A DNA stretch of 64,000 bases from Enterobacter sp. Ag1 (GTDB lineage: Bacteria; Pseudomonadota; Gammaproteobacteria; Enterobacterales; Enterobacteriaceae), in NCBI GenBank assembly GCA_000277545.1, contig AKXM01000030.1, forward strand, positions 1 through 64,000. Reading direction: 5' to 3'. Shown here one piece after another: positions 42,873 to 50,573 of this stretch (position 1 is its first letter; the number at the start of each line of letters is the position of its first letter). The notes beneath the pieces are model-generated. The model made no database searches, was not told where the DNA came from, and saw only the letters and a program-made list of their open reading frames with translations. The translations under genes and the position numbers were made by a program.

Positions 42873-44138
42873 TTAGCGCTGGGAAGCGTCGAGATAGCGG
42901 CTGTATTTGCGCTGGGTTTCAATGTGGTCGGCGACGTATTTCGCGTCATGCCACACGCCCCAGATAAACGTTGAGCCCCGGCGGGAAAGCCACGGCAGGC
43001 CGAGAAAATAGACGCCCGGCTCGCTGGACACGCCGCGCTGGTGGCGTGGTTTGCCCTGAGCATCAAAAGCATCCACGTTGAGCCAGCCGTAGTCCGGCGC
43101 GTATCCGGTCGCCCAGATAATCGAGGTGATGCCCGCTTCGGCCAGGTTCAATTCCAGCGTGGGCTGGGTGACGCAAAGCGGATCGGCCGGGAAGACTCGG
43201 GCCTGCGGCTCTTCAGGCAGATCGATCCCGTTGCGGGTAATCCACGCATCGGCGGCGTCCAGCAGGGCCAGGTAACTTTCATCCCCCTGGCGGATGTTGT
43301 GTGCCAGATTATCTTCAAAAAAGACTTTCCCCTCGGCGAAGCGCTGGGTCAGGCCGACGAGGTGAATGCCCTGGTGTGCGAGTGCCCGGAAATCAACGGT
43401 GTGGCCGCCGCGAGCGCCACTCACCGCAATGGTGACGTGTTCTTTGCCAGGCTGATTGGCCGCAGCATCCCACAGCCCAAGCACCCCCAGCCACCAGCAG
43501 AAGTCCCGGTTGCGGTAGGCGCGGGGAGGGCGGTCGTGGGCACCCACGGAAAGGTAAACCTGCTTGCCCGCACGCTGTAGCTCATCGGCGATCTGTACCC
43601 CGGAAGAGCCAGCCCCCACCACAAGCACCGCGCCAGCCGGTAGCTGAGCCGGGTTTTTGTAGGCGGCGGAATGAATCTGGTGCAGCCCGTCATCTGCCGG
43701 AGCAATGGCCGGGATGACCGGGCGCTGGAAAGGTCCGGTGGCGGCCACGATATGCTTTGCTTCGACAATACCGTCGCTGGTTTCCACCGTGAAACCCGAC
43801 CTGCCGTGATGGCGCGTCACGCTTTTCACTTCCACGCCGGTTTTTACCGGCGCTTCAAATTTCCGGGCGTAGTTTTGGAAGTAGTTCGCCACCTCGTCTT
43901 TGGGGATAAAACTGTCCGGGTCGGCGGCGTCAAATTCAAGGCCAGGAAAGCGGTCGTGCCAGGCCGGGCCGTTGGCAACCAGCGAATCCCAGCGGCCGCT
44001 GCGCCAGGCTTCGGCGATGCGGTTTTTCTCCAGCACCAGATGGGGAATACCGAGGCGCGTCAGGTGCTCGCTCATGGCGATCCCGGCCTGGCCGGCACCA
44101 ATCACAAGGGTATCTGTCTGTGTTTTTATTTCGGTCAT
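42873..44138 (-). CDS. FAD-dependent monooxygenase (CzcO/FMO-like)
   Basis: A 421-residue flavoprotein with two dinucleotide sites: LVIGAGQAGIAMSEHL (FAD, about residues 10-25) and VLVVGAGSSGVQIADEL (NADPH, about 165-181). The FMO/BVMO fingerprint before the second site is recognisable as LHQIHSAAYKNP. It probably hydroxylates a nitrogen, sulfur or carbonyl-adjacent position of the substrate. It heads the operon FMO-RidA-DUF1028-deacetylase, 26 bases before ridA. A LysR gene lies upstream on the same strand, 176 bases away. Confidence 0.9.
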   Translation of the reverse strand: MTEIKTQTDTLVIGAGQAGIAMSEHLTRLGIPHLVLEKNRIAEAWRSGRWDSLVANGPAWHDRFPGLEFDAADPDSFIPKDEVANYFQNYARKFEAPVKTGVEVKSVTRHHGRSGFTVETSDGIVEAKHIVAATGPFQRPVIPAIAPADDGLHQIHSAAYKNPAQLPAGAVLVVGAGSSGVQIADELQRAGKQVYLSVGAHDRPPRAYRNRDFCWWLGVLGLWDAAANQPGKEHVTIAVSGARGGHTVDFRALAHQGIHLVGLTQRFAEGKVFFEDNLAHNIRQGDESYLALLDAADAWITRNGIDLPEEPQARVFPADPLCVTQPTLELNLAEAGITSIIWATGYAPDYGWLNVDAFDAQGKPRHQRGVSSEPGVYFLGLPWLSRRGSTFIWGVWHDAKYVADHIETQRKYSRYLDASQR

Positions 44139-44314
44139 GTCTGTTTCCTTGATGCTCGGGAAATAAGGTTCAGCGCAGCTTCGCGATGGCACAAGGTTAT
44201 TAAGCGGCAGACATTCCGTAAAATATTATAAATCTAGGGATAAGGTATAAATAAAGTGGTCTCCAGCTATGGGCTATGAATTTCCTGTATTTTAAGACGG
44301 TGAAACACCACTTT

Positions 44315-45238
44315 TTAATTTTCGACCAGGGTTTTCGGCATCAGCTCAAAGGTGCGGCAGTAATCCATAAATAAGCGCGTCGGCCGGGTCGGCTCGTTAT
44401 TGCGTAAATAAGCCATCACCAGCGTAGAGGCCGCCATATCATCAATGATTTCCACCTGCTTAACGCGCTGACCGTCATAGGTTATGTCGGTGCAGGGGCG
44501 GGTGACCAGCACCGAAAATCCCATGCCCTGGCCGACCATGCAGCGCACCATTTCAATCGACGGCGAACTGTAGGCCACCTCCGGGTGCAGGCCTTTGTCG
44601 GTGAAAATATTCATGAAGTAGCTTTTGCTGGGAATAACGTCCAGCAGGATCATCGGTTCGCGACTGAGTTCTTTGAGCGTGACGGTGGTTTTTTTCGCCA
44701 GCGGATGAGCCGCAGGCAGCAGAGCGTAAGGTTTCTGCGGGGCGTTCAGTTTTTCGGTATGCAGCGTGCTCTCTAACTCCAGGTTGTACATAAAGGCGAG
44801 GTCGAAGCGCCCGCGGTGCAGCCCGTGGGTCAGTTCATTTTGCTCCCCGTCGTACAGTCGGATGGTTATGTCAGGATAAAGCTTGCGAAACCCGGCGATG
44901 AGCCTCGGCAGATAAAGCGGGGCCGCGGACTCGAAGCAGCCGATGGCGATGGTGCCGGAAACCAGGTCGTTATCCGCTTTGGCATTTTGCTCAAACTGGT
45001 ATGAAAGCCGCAGCAACTCGCGTGCTTTTTCATAAAACCGCAGCCCGCCTGGCGTGAGCGAAACGCCCTGCGCGTGGTGGCGAATAAAAAACTGCTGCTC
45101 AAAAGTGTCTTCCAGGTTTTTGATGGCAATGGAAACGGAAGGCTGGGCGATATGCAGCTGCCTTGAGGCTTCAGCGATGCTCTGCGCCTCCACGACGGTG
45201 ACAAAGTACTTGAGCTGCTTGAGCGTGAAATGTGTCAT
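44315..45238 (-). CDS. LysR-family regulator of the FMO/deacetylase operon
   Basis: A 307-residue LysR protein: helix-turn-helix LKQLKYFVTVVEAQSIAEASRQLHIAQPSVSIAI at the N-terminus and a type 2 periplasmic-binding-like effector domain. It lies between the catabolic operon (same strand, downstream) and the divergent ABC importer, so it probably controls both. The inducer is unknown. Confidence 0.9.
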   Translation of the reverse strand: MTHFTLKQLKYFVTVVEAQSIAEASRQLHIAQPSVSIAIKNLEDTFEQQFFIRHHAQGVSLTPGGLRFYEKARELLRLSYQFEQNAKADNDLVSGTIAIGCFESAAPLYLPRLIAGFRKLYPDITIRLYDGEQNELTHGLHRGRFDLAFMYNLELESTLHTEKLNAPQKPYALLPAAHPLAKKTTVTLKELSREPMILLDVIPSKSYFMNIFTDKGLHPEVAYSSPSIEMVRCMVGQGMGFSVLVTRPCTDITYDGQRVKQVEIIDDMAASTLVMAYLRNNEPTRPTRLFMDYCRTFELMPKTLVEN

Positions 45239-45768
45239 GGCGCTAACCCCGCTTTTTTATTGTCAATGCAGCCTTGAAGAGAGTTTCAGGCTATTCAGTC
45301 AGTTTGCAGCAAGGCCCATGCCAGGTGTAACAGTGGTGGACACAAACGGCAAAATTATGCCCTGAAAAAATATTTTCATTTTTATTGGCCACGAATTATC
45401 CCCAAAAAGTGGCAGAGGAAAAATAATCCGCACCTTTTTGGTGCGGGTGAATATTTTGAGCCGCTATTATCTGCCTGAAATATGTCTTTATTGGCTTTTC
45501 TTTGGCGAATTAATATCTTGCGCTGCGCTGGTGCAAAAAAATAACCATTGCATTAAAACAATTTTTTATAGAGGTAAGGCATATTTTTCGTCCTTTATCC
45601 CGACGCGCTTCTCCTGCAGCATGACCCCATCGCAAACGCTCATCGAGTGATTATCGTCCTGGCGAATATATTGCAAGGCATTCCCCGGCGCGAAAATCAT
45701 CCGTTGTTTCAGGTGCCGCCGTTGGGGCATCCATAAAAATGATTAACCACCTGCACTGGAGTCATCGC
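45239..45768. other. intergenic region between LysR and the ABC importer
   Basis: About 530 bases without a confident gene. A hairpin CCGCACC / GGTGCGG with a TTTTT loop lies at 45428-45446. A 70-codon frame (45438-45650) lacks a ribosome site and any family resemblance. Control elements for LysR and the importer must lie here. Confidence 0.45.
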
Positions 45769-46596
45769 ATGTTTACATCCTCACACAGCAAGGCGTTATT
45801 TTCCTGCATGGCGGCGGCGCTGCCTTTACTGCTCAGCGGCGGGGCTCAGGCGGCCGTGATGACCCCCGGTCAGCTTACGGTGGGGAGCGATATTACCTTC
45901 CCGCCTTACGAATACCTCGACGGCAAAACCCCGGCGGGTTTCGATATTGAATTTATCAACGGCGTGGCCGAAGCGATGAAGCTGCAGCCCAATTACGTGG
46001 ATACCCGCTTCACCAGCCTGATCCCCGGCCTGCAGGCGAAACGCTTCGAGCTGATTGCTTCCGCGCTGTTTATCACCCCGGAGCGCCAGAAGGTGATCGA
46101 CATGGTGCCTTACCTGAAAACCGGCGAGTCGCTGCTGACGCTGAGCAATGCCAGCTTCAAGCCAACCAAGCCGGAAGAGCTTTGCGGGCATAAAGTCGGG
46201 TCGATGCAGGGCACTTACTGGCTGGAAAAACTGCACACGCTGTCGGCGGATTACTGCGTGAAGCAGGGGCTGAAGCCGATTACGGTTAGCGAATTCTCAA
46301 CCGACCCGCAGACAACCCAGGCGCTGCTTTCCCACGCGGTTGAAGTGCAGATGACCGATGCCGCCGTGGCAAGTCAGGTGGTGGACAAAATGAAAGGGCG
46401 ACTGGCGGTGACCTCGACCGACCTGCTGTACCCGGTGCTGGTGGGGCTTGGGGTGAGTAAAACCAACCCGGAGCTGAAAAAAACGCTGAACGACGGCATC
46501 GCGGCTTTTAAAGCGAGCGGCAAGTACTCGGCATTAGTGAAAAAGTATCACCTGGCGGAGCCGTCCGAAGCCGAAATTCAGGCCAGCAGTTTGTAA
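45769..46596 (+). CDS. polar amino-acid-type ABC transporter, substrate-binding protein
   Basis: A 275-residue periplasmic binding protein (family 3) with a signal peptide of about 29 residues ending GGAQAA. The start of the mature domain, LTVGSDITFPPYEYLDGKTPAGFDIEFINGVAE, is the classical amino-acid-binding pattern. The ATG at 45769 is seven bases after GGAG; a start ten codons earlier is possible. The fused permease-ATPase follows 24 bases later. The ligand may be an N-acyl or modified amino acid, judging from the divergent catabolic operon. Confidence 0.9.
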   Translation: MFTSSHSKALFSCMAAALPLLLSGGAQAAVMTPGQLTVGSDITFPPYEYLDGKTPAGFDIEFINGVAEAMKLQPNYVDTRFTSLIPGLQAKRFELIASALFITPERQKVIDMVPYLKTGESLLTLSNASFKPTKPEELCGHKVGSMQGTYWLEKLHTLSADYCVKQGLKPITVSEFSTDPQTTQALLSHAVEVQMTDAAVASQVVDKMKGRLAVTSTDLLYPVLVGLGVSKTNPELKKTLNDGIAAFKASGKYSALVKKYHLAEPSEAEIQASSL

Positions 46597-46620
46597 TCAT
46601 TACCGCCGGGGAGTACAGAT

Positions 46621-48153
46621 ATGTCGTTTGACTGGAACTATTTATTCAGCCTGTTTAGCAATGCCGATTTTTGGCAGGCAACCTGGACCGTGATTAAGCT
46701 GAGCCTGCTGAGCTGGGTAATCAGCATTGGCTTTGGCTTTCTTCTGGCGCTGGGCAAACAGGCGGCGTCTCCCTGGCTCTCTTTACCGGCGCGGGCCTAT
46801 ATCTGGCTGTTCCGCAGCCTGCCGCTGCTGGTGCTGCTGATTTTTGTCTATAACCTGCCTCAGGCGCTGCCCGGCAGCTCGGCCTTGTTAAGCGACCCGT
46901 TCTGGGCCGGGCTTATCGCGCTGGTGCTGAGTGAAACGGCCTATATTGCCGAGATTCACCGTGGTGGCCTGCTGGCTATCCCTCGCGGGCAGCGTGAGGC
47001 CGCCCATGCCCTGGGGCTGCGCTACGCCGGCATTCAGTGGCTGGTCATTGTGCCGCAGGCGCTGCGGGTGGCGCTGCCGTCGCTGGCGAACGAATACATC
47101 TCCATTGTGAAACTTAGCTCGCTTGTTTCGGTGATTTCACTGACCGAGATCCTGATGGTTGGGCAGCGGCTTTACTCGCAAAACTTCCTGGTGATGGAGA
47201 CCATGGCGGCGGTGGCTTTCTATTATGTGTTTATCGTGACCGTTTTTGATTTCCTGCTAAAGCTGCTGGAAAAACGGCTGGATGTCACCCAGCGCAAAAC
47301 CGCACGCCTGCCGGAAGCCGAACTGGAAGCGATGGCGGCACAGGAAAGCGGGCTGGTTGCTCGCCCGGCTCTGGCAGTGAATGTTCCCGCGCTGCAGGCC
47401 CGCAAGCTGCACAAGGCCTACAACAACGTGGAGGTGCTTGGCGCGGTGAACCTGGACATCAAGCCCGGTGAAGTGGTGTCCGTCATTGGTCCGTCAGGTT
47501 CCGGCAAAACCACGCTGATTCGTCTGCTGAACGGCCTCGAGCAGTTGGATAACGGCGAGATCCTGATCAACGGCCAGCCGTTTATTCGCCTGGAAAAACA
47601 CGGGGCCCAGAAGCCGCAGTATTTGGAAAACGCCGCGCACCGGCTGAACATCGGCATGGTGTTTCAGGGCTTTAACCTGTTCCCGCACTTAACGGTGATG
47701 AAAAACCTGATGCTGGCCCCGCACTACCATCGCCTGGCGACGGATGCAGAGCTGAAGCGCGATGCCTGCGTGTTGCTGCGCAAAGTCGGCATGCTCGAGC
47801 ACGCCCACAAATACCCACACCAGCTTTCCGGCGGGCAGCAACAAAGGGTGGCGATTGCCCGGGCTTTAATGATGCGTCCGCAAATTATGCTGTTCGATGA
47901 GCCTACCTCGGCGTTGGATCCTGAAAAGGTGAATGAGGTGCTGCAGGTGATTGAGAACCTGGCGGAGGAGGGCATCACGATGGTGATTGTCACCCACGAG
48001 ATGAACTTCGCGTTCAGCGTGTCGGACAGAATTGTGTTTATGGAAAAAGGGCGAGTCGTTTGCGATGACTCTCCTCAGGCGCTGCGCAGCGGAGAGAACC
48101 CACGTATTACCGAATTCCTGAAAGACGTAAATCTGGCCCCTGTTACGGCCTAA
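46621..48153 (+). CDS. fused permease-ATPase of a polar amino-acid-type ABC importer
   Basis: A 510-residue fusion. Residues about 1-220 are a HisM/GlnP-type permease with five hydrophobic helices and the EAA loop [21 protein letters not shown]. Residues about 258-510 are a GlnQ-type ATPase with Walker [13 protein letters not shown], signature [15 protein letters not shown] and Walker [13 protein letters not shown]. These are normally separate genes, and a dimer of this protein would supply both halves of the transporter. With the binding protein upstream this is a complete importer. Confidence 0.92.
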   Translation: MSFDWNYLFSLFSNADFWQATWTVIKLSLLSWVISIGFGFLLALGKQAASPWLSLPARAYIWLFRSLPLLVLLIFVYNLPQALPGSSALLSDPFWAGLIALVLSETAYIAEIHRGGLLAIPRGQREAAHALGLRYAGIQWLVIVPQALRVALPSLANEYISIVKLSSLVSVISLTEILMVGQRLYSQNFLVMETMAAVAFYYVFIVTVFDFLLKLLEKRLDVTQRKTARLPEAELEAMAAQESGLVARPALAVNVPALQARKLHKAYNNVEVLGAVNLDIKPGEVVSVIGPSGSGKTTLIRLLNGLEQLDNGEILINGQPFIRLEKHGAQKPQYLENAAHRLNIGMVFQGFNLFPHLTVMKNLMLAPHYHRLATDAELKRDACVLLRKVGMLEHAHKYPHQLSGGQQQRVAIARALMMRPQIMLFDEPTSALDPEKVNEVLQVIENLAEEGITMVIVTHEMNFAFSVSDRIVFMEKGRVVCDDSPQALRSGENPRITEFLKDVNLAPVTA

Positions 48154-48191
48154 AAAAACGGGCTGCGGTAACATTATCCTGCCGCAGCCCG
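48152..48191 (-). terminator. terminator of the DUF2493 gene (perhaps bidirectional)
   Basis: Perfect 10-base-pair stem CGGGCTGCGG / CCGCAGCCCG (48159-48191) with a 13-base loop. On the minus strand it is followed by seven T residues. It also lies just after the importer stop on the plus strand. Confidence 0.85.
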
Positions 48192-48197
48192 GGTGGA

Positions 48198-48539
48198 TTA
48201 AATCTCTATTACCTTCACGCCGGAACTGCGCGCCATTCGTACGCACTCCGCCGTATCTTCTCCCCCAGGAAAGGCCAGCAGCACGTCGGGGCGGCTGTCC
48301 TCCAGCATAAACAGATTGCGGCGGGTTTCCGCGTATTTGCCGTGCAGCGCCCAGTTGGCCGGGTAGCGAATGACGTGCACGTCGGTGCCGCGTGCCCAGG
48401 TTTCAATGGCGCCGCCGAGCGACTGATGTCCCCCGTGGATCAGCACATTCATTGTCTGCGTGCTGGCATATAAATCCAGCACGCGGGTGAGGGTATGGGT
48501 GTCGGCATAAAACCGACCTGCGCAAATTAAAACTCTCAC
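48198..48539 (-). CDS. DUF2493 (SLOG-like) protein
   Basis: A 113-residue Rossmann-like protein starting MRVLICAGRFYAD, with the nucleotide-binding pattern IHGGHQSLGGAIETWA, and LLAFPGGEDTAECVRMARSSGVKVIEI. The family is related to lysine-decarboxylase/DprA SLOG proteins and is thought to bind nucleotide-like ligands. It is common on phages and plasmids. It is a single gene with its own terminator. Confidence 0.88.
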   Translation of the reverse strand: MRVLICAGRFYADTHTLTRVLDLYASTQTMNVLIHGGHQSLGGAIETWARGTDVHVIRYPANWALHGKYAETRRNLFMLEDSRPDVLLAFPGGEDTAECVRMARSSGVKVIEI

Positions 48540-48606
48540 TTTTCTGTACCTTAACGTTGCTTTCCTTGAAAAGATGCTTCGTCCACCTTGCGGCGGTTAT
48601 TGTTTT

Positions 48607-50259
48607 TTAAGCGTCCGGCGGCGTTTCGATAAAGCGCAGCGACTTATCGCCCAGACGGTCAATTACCGGGTAGGCCACGGCCGCGATGTGGTGATGTACG
48701 CGGCGGTAGTCCCGCAGCACTCGCTGGAAAATGTCGCCGGATTCCGCCCAGGCATTTTTGTCCTCTCGCAGTTTTTTGAAGTGCTCGCGGCTGGCGGAAG
48801 CCTCGAGCTGACGAATGGTTTCCTTGCGCTGCACCAGCTGATGGGCCGCGGATAAATCTTCACGCATAAACGCGGCGATGCCGAGGCGCAGGCTGGTGAG
48901 GATCTCCGCGTGCAGCAGGCGAATATTGTGTAATTCAAAGTCGCTGAACAGTTCGCCACGGCGAGCGCGGCGCGTAGCTAACTGGGTCAGGTTGCTGGAA
49001 AGAATGTCCCCAGCATGCTCGAAGTTGATGATGAACATCAGGATCTCCTGGGCGCGATCGGCATCCGCGTCATTCAGCCCGTCATGGCTGATATCGGCCA
49101 GGTAAGCACGCACCGCCGCGCTGAGCAGATCCACCGACTGATCAAGTTGGCGAATCTCATCGGCAGCCTGCTTTTCCTGGGTGACAAACAACACCAGCAG
49201 GCGGTCCAGCATGATGGTCAGCATGTCGGCTGCGCGCAGCGATTCACGGACTGAATTAGACAGGCCGATGTAAGCCACTTCGAGGCCGGCATCGTCCAGA
49301 TACATCGGCATCCCAGGGTCGCCCACGCGCTCTTCTTCCGGGAACAAACGCTCCAGGAAACGAGCCATCGGCGCGGTCAGACCGATAAACAACAGTGCGA
49401 GCACGGCGCTAAAGGCCGTGTGGAACCACACCACCAGCTGCGGCGTGCTCAGCCCGGACTTCTGCGCAAGATCCGTCAGCAGCGGAAGCATTAAGAGCGC
49501 CAGCGCGCAGCCGACCAAGCGAACAACCAGGTTGCCAACCGGCAGGCGACGAGCCACGGCGGAGCCCGCGTTCAGTACCGGCGGCAACGCCCCACCAATA
49601 TTGGCTCCCATCACCAGAATCAGCGCTGTTTCTGGCCCCATCGCGCCGGTGGCCGCGAGGGAAGCGATCAGCAAAATGATCGCCACGCTGGAGTGGCACA
49701 GCAGCGTCAGGATCGCGGCCACCAGCAGGGCGATTAAGATATCGCCCTGCAGCCCCTGCATCACGGCGTGAAACACCGGCGTGACTTCGATTTCCGCCAG
49801 CGTGCCGCTCAGTAAATGCAGGGCAAGCAGCATCAGGCCGAGGCCAATCAGGGCGCAGCCCACGCTCTCAAAGTTGGAATGGTCGCGCAGCTTGAAGACC
49901 ACAAACCCGGCAAGCAGAAGCAGCGGGATGGCCATTTCCATGTCGAAGCTCATCAGCTGCACCACCAGCGTGGAGCCGATATTAGCGCCGAGCATCACCG
50001 CCAGGGCTGGGGCAAGGCTCAGCGTCCCTGCGGCGGTGAACGACGTCGCCATCATGCTTACCGCGGTGCTGCTTTGCAGAACGCCGGTAATGCCGATCCC
50101 GGCGAGCAGGGCCGTCCAGCGGCTGGTGAGGTGGCGTCCCATCCAGTTGCGCAGCGGCGTGCCGAAGCCGCGCTGCAGCGCAGTTGAAATCATATGGCTG
50201 CCCCAGAGCAGCAAAGCGATGGCGCCAGCCAGGTTAATTAACAGAGTAGTTCCGGACAT
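48607..50259 (-). CDS. Na+/phosphate cotransporter family protein with PhoU-like tail
   Basis: A 550-residue inner-membrane protein. The membrane half (about 1-310) has two inverted Na/Pi repeats, each with the Q/H-SS motif: LQSSTAVSMM and CHSSVAIILL. The cytosolic C-terminal part (about 340-530) is helical and PhoU-like. It resembles E. coli YjbB, which exports phosphate. I take the ATG at 50259; an in-frame TTG lies two codons upstream. The neighbouring Mg2+ ATPase may point to linked phosphate and magnesium homeostasis. Confidence 0.88.
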   Translation of the reverse strand: MSGTTLLINLAGAIALLLWGSHMISTALQRGFGTPLRNWMGRHLTSRWTALLAGIGITGVLQSSTAVSMMATSFTAAGTLSLAPALAVMLGANIGSTLVVQLMSFDMEMAIPLLLLAGFVVFKLRDHSNFESVGCALIGLGLMLLALHLLSGTLAEIEVTPVFHAVMQGLQGDILIALLVAAILTLLCHSSVAIILLIASLAATGAMGPETALILVMGANIGGALPPVLNAGSAVARRLPVGNLVVRLVGCALALLMLPLLTDLAQKSGLSTPQLVVWFHTAFSAVLALLFIGLTAPMARFLERLFPEEERVGDPGMPMYLDDAGLEVAYIGLSNSVRESLRAADMLTIMLDRLLVLFVTQEKQAADEIRQLDQSVDLLSAAVRAYLADISHDGLNDADADRAQEILMFIINFEHAGDILSSNLTQLATRRARRGELFSDFELHNIRLLHAEILTSLRLGIAAFMREDLSAAHQLVQRKETIRQLEASASREHFKKLREDKNAWAESGDIFQRVLRDYRRVHHHIAAVAYPVIDRLGDKSLRFIETPPDA

Positions 50260-50261
50260 AA

Positions 50262-50498
50262 TCAATTCCCCCTCTTCAGGGCGGGTGGTGTAACAAAACG
50301 CAGTAACCTGATCGAAAAACGATGTATGGCGCTGGCGAGGTTCAGTAACGCTTTCGCGTGTCGATAGTTGATTTTCCCTCCGGCGAACCAGGCCAGGGCG
50401 TGGACGCGAAGGGTGCGGGTTATTTTCATTAAAAATAAGACAACCAGTGCGATGGTCTTATTTTTAATCAGGAAAATAATGGAATGTTGCTTTTCCAT
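50262..50498 (-). CDS. small hypothetical protein between mgtB and the Na/Pi transporter
   Basis: A 78-codon frame starting MEKQHSIIFLIKNKTIALVVLFLMK: basic, with one hydrophobic stretch (about residues 8-24). It ends two bases before the Na/Pi transporter start, which would allow coupling. The ribosome site is weak and I recognise no family, so it may be a leader segment rather than a gene. Confidence 0.35.
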   Translation of the reverse strand: MEKQHSIIFLIKNKTIALVVLFLMKITRTLRVHALAWFAGGKINYRHAKALLNLASAIHRFSIRLLRFVTPPALKRGN

Positions 50499-50531
50499 AA
50501 TGCTTTCCAGCTTGTGTTGCTTGCCTGAAAG

Positions 50532-50556
50532 GTGCCGCCGAAGCGGCACTTTTTTA
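50532..50556. terminator. terminator after mgtB
   Basis: Stem GTGCCGC / GCGGCAC (50532-50549). On the minus strand the loop is the stable TTCG tetraloop but the tail is only CTTTC; on the plus strand six T residues follow. It can act on mgtB transcripts and on any antisense transcription. Confidence 0.65.
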
Positions 50557-50573
50557 CCTTACTTAACGCAGCG

